Below, piece by piece: positions 6,049 through 8,554 of a stretch of DNA of 8,554 nucleotides. Numbering within the stretch: the stretch's first letter is position 1; every line of letters starts with the position of its first letter. Source of the DNA: Candidatus Sumerlaeota bacterium. Lineage in GTDB: Bacteria > Sumerlaeota > Sumerlaeia > SLMS01. The notes beneath the pieces were generated by a model, which searched no databases, was not told the origin of the DNA, and saw only the letters and a program-made list of their open reading frames with translations. The translations under genes and the position numbers were made by a program. The stretch covers positions 1-8,554 of the forward strand of contig JADZDZ010000200.1 of the NCBI GenBank assembly GCA_020850785.1, written 5' to 3'.

Positions 6049-7398
6049 TCAATACGCTGCGCGATCGGGTGCGGCGAAGTAGATCGACTTCCACACCTCC
6101 ATCGCCCAATCCTTGTCCTCGTCATTGTCGAAATTGATCGTGACAATCAACATGCTGCCATCGACGGCGCTAACGGTGCCAAGACGCCAGTAGATGCGGT
6201 TGTCCTCGTTTGCCTGATGGAGGTTCCCCTTGCTGATCATTCCCTCATCATCGCGTTCAAAGTCCTCACCGCGTCCCATTCCCAGCGGCGGCGCCCCCTT
6301 GATCATCTCTGCGGCGGGCGTCAGGCCACCATCAGCGTTGGGCGGCGGCGTCAGCGTGCCGATCTGCACGGTGCGGGATTCATCCCAACCGCTCCACATT
6401 CCATTTTCATCCACCTGCTCTGCGAAGGAACCGGGAAGCGTGATATGCCAGCCTGCGGGGAACACGGAAACATACTCGCCACGGCGATAGCCAAACAAAG
6501 GGCGCGCGCCATTTTCCGCGTCGGCCTTCTCGCCAACCTCGCGCGTCAATTGGTCATCGCGGTCCGTCATGCGAAGGAAATCGTCCCACTCCCGCCAAGG
6601 GTAGCGCAGTTGCGGCGCAACCTTGTAGGCCGCCTCAAAGCAGTTCAGCATGTCCGCATAGTTGGAAGTTTCGGTTTCCGTCATGGGCTGGCGGAAGCGC
6701 GCCTGAAGCCAGAGCTGTGACAGCGCACGCCCAAGGTAGTAATTCCCTCCCTTGCCGGCGTCCCACCAGGGGAACATGTCCTTGCCGCGCGATGAATCCT
6801 GCGCAACTGCGTCCAGCCATGATGCGGGACGCGGCCCAAGGGGAGTGGCCACGGCCTCGTCGTGCAGAAAACGATCAAGCGTTGGAAGCGCGAGCGCCAA
6901 CTGCCGTTCGCCCTGATTGTACAGGTCAAAAATATCCGAGCACTGATCGCCCAGCCAGCGAAGGAAGGCGCTCTCCAGCGCCGATCGATTGCCGTTCAGG
7001 AAATAGCCCGTGGGATCGACGCAGTTTGGCAGTTCCCAGGTAATCTTCAGCGGCCCCGCCGCCGCCTTGAACATGTCGCACAAAAATTGATGATAGCCGG
7101 GACCAACCCCGGAGGTTTCCGCATTCACCACGATATGATTCGGATGGAAAAGCGCGATCATCACGGGATGCGCAGCGGGGTGAAATGAAAGCTGCACCAT
7201 GGCGACCTTCTTTTCCAGCTTTGGCTTCGCATCCGTTCCGTAGAGGACGTAGTTCTCCTCCTCATAGGCCGTGTGATAATCCTTGATCATGTCCTCCGCA
7301 TAATTGTTCAGCGCTCCCGACAACTTGACGAGGTACTTCATCTGATCCTCAAACGCGCCCTTCTTGTAGGTGCCTTTGAGGGAGAGTGAGATGGCCAT
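6049..7398 (-). CDS. Protein of unknown function, cytoplasmic, probably two domains
   Basis: I do not recognise this 449-aa protein. No signal peptide or membrane segment is visible. The N-terminal half opens with a helical stretch (about 17-50), then a compact alpha/beta-looking core: MVQLSFHPAAHPVMIALF (67-84), HIVVNAETSGVGPGYHQFLCD (88-108) and LKITWE (117-122). The middle is Trp- and aromatic-rich (FPWWDAGKGGNYYLGRAL, 209-226; RYPWREWDDFLRMTD, 265-279). The C-terminal part (about 305-440) begins EYVSVFPAGWHITLP, includes ENGMWSGWDESRTVQIG, and ends in a strand plus helix (LIVTINFD; DWAMEVWKSI). That could be a PsbP/Mog1-like fold, which is inference. The ATG at 7398 is chosen; an in-frame GTG at 7455 would add 19 mostly basic residues, but its GGGG run abuts the start codon with no spacing. 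The ATG itself has only a distant GGAG. It lies 84 bases after the GspE-like gene on the same strand, possibly in one operon. Confidence 0.72.
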   Translation of the reverse strand: MAISLSLKGTYKKGAFEDQMKYLVKLSGALNNYAEDMIKDYHTAYEEENYVLYGTDAKPKLEKKVAMVQLSFHPAAHPVMIALFHPNHIVVNAETSGVGPGYHQFLCDMFKAAAGPLKITWELPNCVDPTGYFLNGNRSALESAFLRWLGDQCSDIFDLYNQGERQLALALPTLDRFLHDEAVATPLGPRPASWLDAVAQDSSRGKDMFPWWDAGKGGNYYLGRALSQLWLQARFRQPMTETETSNYADMLNCFEAAYKVAPQLRYPWREWDDFLRMTDRDDQLTREVGEKADAENGARPLFGYRRGEYVSVFPAGWHITLPGSFAEQVDENGMWSGWDESRTVQIGTLTPPPNADGGLTPAAEMIKGAPPLGMGRGEDFERDDEGMISKGNLHQANEDNRIYWRLGTVSAVDGSMLIVTINFDNDEDKDWAMEVWKSIYFAAPDRAAY

Positions 7399-7445
7399 AC
7401 GAAAATGCGCTCCGCGCGGGATGTGGGCGATGGGAAGGCGGGGGC

Positions 7446-7481
7446 GGGTTTTCACCCCCTGAACCCGATGCTGCCGGGTCC
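7446..7481 (-). terminator. Two adjacent small hairpins in the gap after the GspE-like gene
   Basis: On the minus strand, one base after the TAA stop, GGACCCG pairs with CGGGTTC (7481-7461) around a seven-base loop: seven pairs including one G-U. Three bases further on, GGGT-GAAA-ACCC (7457-7446) forms a four-pair stem closed by a GNRA tetraloop. No T-run follows, so this is not a classical intrinsic terminator. It may protect the 3' end, attenuate read-through into the next gene, or have no role. Confidence 0.35.
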
Positions 7482-7482
7482 G

Positions 7483-8554
7483 TTAGGACGCTTTGAATTC
7501 CAGCGATAGTTTTTCTGATTCGGATGTTTTGCTGCACGCAAGGCGAACCGCAATCGCACCGCCTGCATATTTCAGGGTCAGCGCGCCCTTCTGGTGATCC
7601 ACCGGGTACTCGCACACGATTTTGAGGGTTTTCACGAGGCGCTCGCGGATCGCCGCAGCGGGAGGATTGAGGTTCACGGTGTCGCCGGATTTTTTCGTCG
7701 CCGCGATCCGCATCACCGTGCCCTCCATGAACACAGTGGCACTGGCGGCATGCAGCGAAATGCAGGACGACAGCAGGGACTGCATTGCCTCCACACCGTC
7801 ATTCGTTTCATCCAGCGGCGAGGCTGGTTCGTTGGGATGAATTCCGGCGCGAATGATGTCATAAAGCTCCCGCTGGGCGACGGGATTCAAGCGTTCGAAG
7901 AACGACACGAAATCATCGTCCCCAAGCGTGTACAATTTTTCGATCTGCTCGTGGACGCGCTCCATGGGCCACGCCGTCAGCGTCACGTTCAGGCCCGTCA
8001 CGGCGGAGACAGGAGCGATCATGCGGCGCTCCCTTCCCGTTTCAATCGCCAGATGCAATTGATCCGCCGCCGCGAAGCGCAGCGGAACCGCGCGATACTT
8101 GAACGCCAGCAACCGCGGAAGCGCCATGATGAGCTTCAACTTTTCCTGATCCACCAGTTTTTCCGCCGGCGACTTCTGCTTTGGCGTCGCAGGCCCTTCG
8201 GTGGTCTGCGAAGCGGCGGCCCGCTGCTCTCCCGCCGCCTCCCCTTCGGGCATGTGGTGGCGAAGAATGTTCTTCATGCCGGGATAATCGCGCAGGATTT
8301 CCTCAATCGCCGCGTGCGCCTCCTGCCGCACACCCGAATCGGAATCCGTTCCCGCGAGGCGATCCAGGGCCTCCAACGACGCCGGGGCGCGATTCCAACC
8401 CAGCGCATTCGCCGCCGCGCGACGCGTGCGCACGTTGTCGGAATCCAACAACCTCATCAGCATTGGAATCGCGCGGTCGTCCATCGTCTTGCCCAGCAAC
8501 CGCACAAGCACTGCCACGCGCGGGTTCTGTTCCTCCTCCAGAATGAACATCGAC
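7483..8554 (-). CDS. HEAT-repeat protein with MshEN and GspE-N2-like domains, no ATPase; 5' end outside window
   Basis: At least 357 residues are visible and the frame stays open to the right edge. The first ATG, at 8550, is probably internal because HEAT repeats seem already under way. Numbered from that Met: residues about 11-88 are HEAT-like helices (DDRAIPMLMRLLDSDNVRTR; RRAAANALG; VRQEAHAAIEEIL); 100-135 is a low-complexity linker; 136-207 matches the MshEN/T2SSE N-terminal pattern (LPRLLAFKYRAVPL, LHLAIE, VSAVTGLNV, then a helix ending IEKLY), a domain that in some ATPases binds c-di-GMP; 251-352 resembles the N2 domain of GspE/PilB, which normally precedes the P-loop (VFMEGTVMRIAATKKSG, IRERLVKTLKIVCEYPVDHQ, GGAIAVRLACS). 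The protein then stops: no Walker A, Asp-box or zinc motif. No frame continues the ATPase downstream, so this looks like natural architecture rather than a frameshift. Likely regulatory or scaffold; role unknown. Confidence 0.78.
   Translation of the reverse strand, partial: SMFILEEEQNPRVAVLVRLLGKTMDDRAIPMLMRLLDSDNVRTRRAAANALGWNRAPASLEALDRLAGTDSDSGVRQEAHAAIEEILRDYPGMKNILRHHMPEGEAAGEQRAAASQTTEGPATPKQKSPAEKLVDQEKLKLIMALPRLLAFKYRAVPLRFAAADQLHLAIETGRERRMIAPVSAVTGLNVTLTAWPMERVHEQIEKLYTLGDDDFVSFFERLNPVAQRELYDIIRAGIHPNEPASPLDETNDGVEAMQSLLSSCISLHAASATVFMEGTVMRIAATKKSGDTVNLNPPAAAIRERLVKTLKIVCEYPVDHQKGALTLKYAGGAIAVRLACSKTSESEKLSLEFKAS

Noticed and set aside
7399..7485. Possible frameshift joining the GspE-like protein to a lost ATPase domain
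   Set aside because: None of the downstream sequence in this strand encodes Walker A or other GspE ATPase motifs; the next gene is unrelated.

Overview
The window looks like ordinary chromosomal DNA from a GC-rich bacterium with an outer-membrane-type envelope. The signs are a lipoprotein with a lipobox, a polytopic GT-C type sugar transferase and a protein built from type II secretion/type IV pilus ATPase N-terminal domains. I see no tRNA, rRNA, CRISPR array, insertion sequence, phage gene or integration site. The combination of a duplicated-domain lipoprotein, a stand-alone GGQ release-factor-like protein and HEAT/MshEN proteins would fit Planctomycetota, Sumerlaeota, Hydrogenedentota or a similar poorly cultured lineage. 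The sequence alone does not settle the phylum.

Layout, left to right. (1) Minus strand, 1-2124: a two-gene unit transcribed leftwards. It holds a 419-aa lipoprotein with two copies of one unidentified domain. A GTG-started GT4-family glycosyltransferase follows with a 4-base stop/start overlap and runs off the left edge. (2) 2125-2231: a 107-base divergent intergenic region with a perfect 8-bp inverted repeat. (3) Plus strand, 2232-5998: a tight three-gene unit. It holds a 119-aa GGQ-domain release-factor-like protein, then (4-base ATGA overlap) a 660-aa GT-C-like membrane protein, then (12-base gap) RarA, the AAA+ replication-associated recombination protein. (4) A 50-base convergent gap. 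(5) Minus strand, 8554-6049: a HEAT + MshEN + GspE-N2-like protein without an ATPase domain, open at its 5' end. After an 84-base gap with two small hairpins comes a 449-aa cytoplasmic protein of unknown function.

Working together: the GT4 enzyme and the GT-C protein sit back to back on divergent units and could both serve cell-surface glycan or glycolipid synthesis, but no other glycan genes are visible. The release-factor-like protein (ribosome rescue) and RarA (stalled replication forks) are housekeeping or stress functions, and sharing an operon with a membrane glycosyltransferase need not mean shared function. The best leads for something new are the ATPase-less GspE-like protein with its unknown neighbour, and the internally duplicated lipoprotein coupled to a glycosyltransferase.
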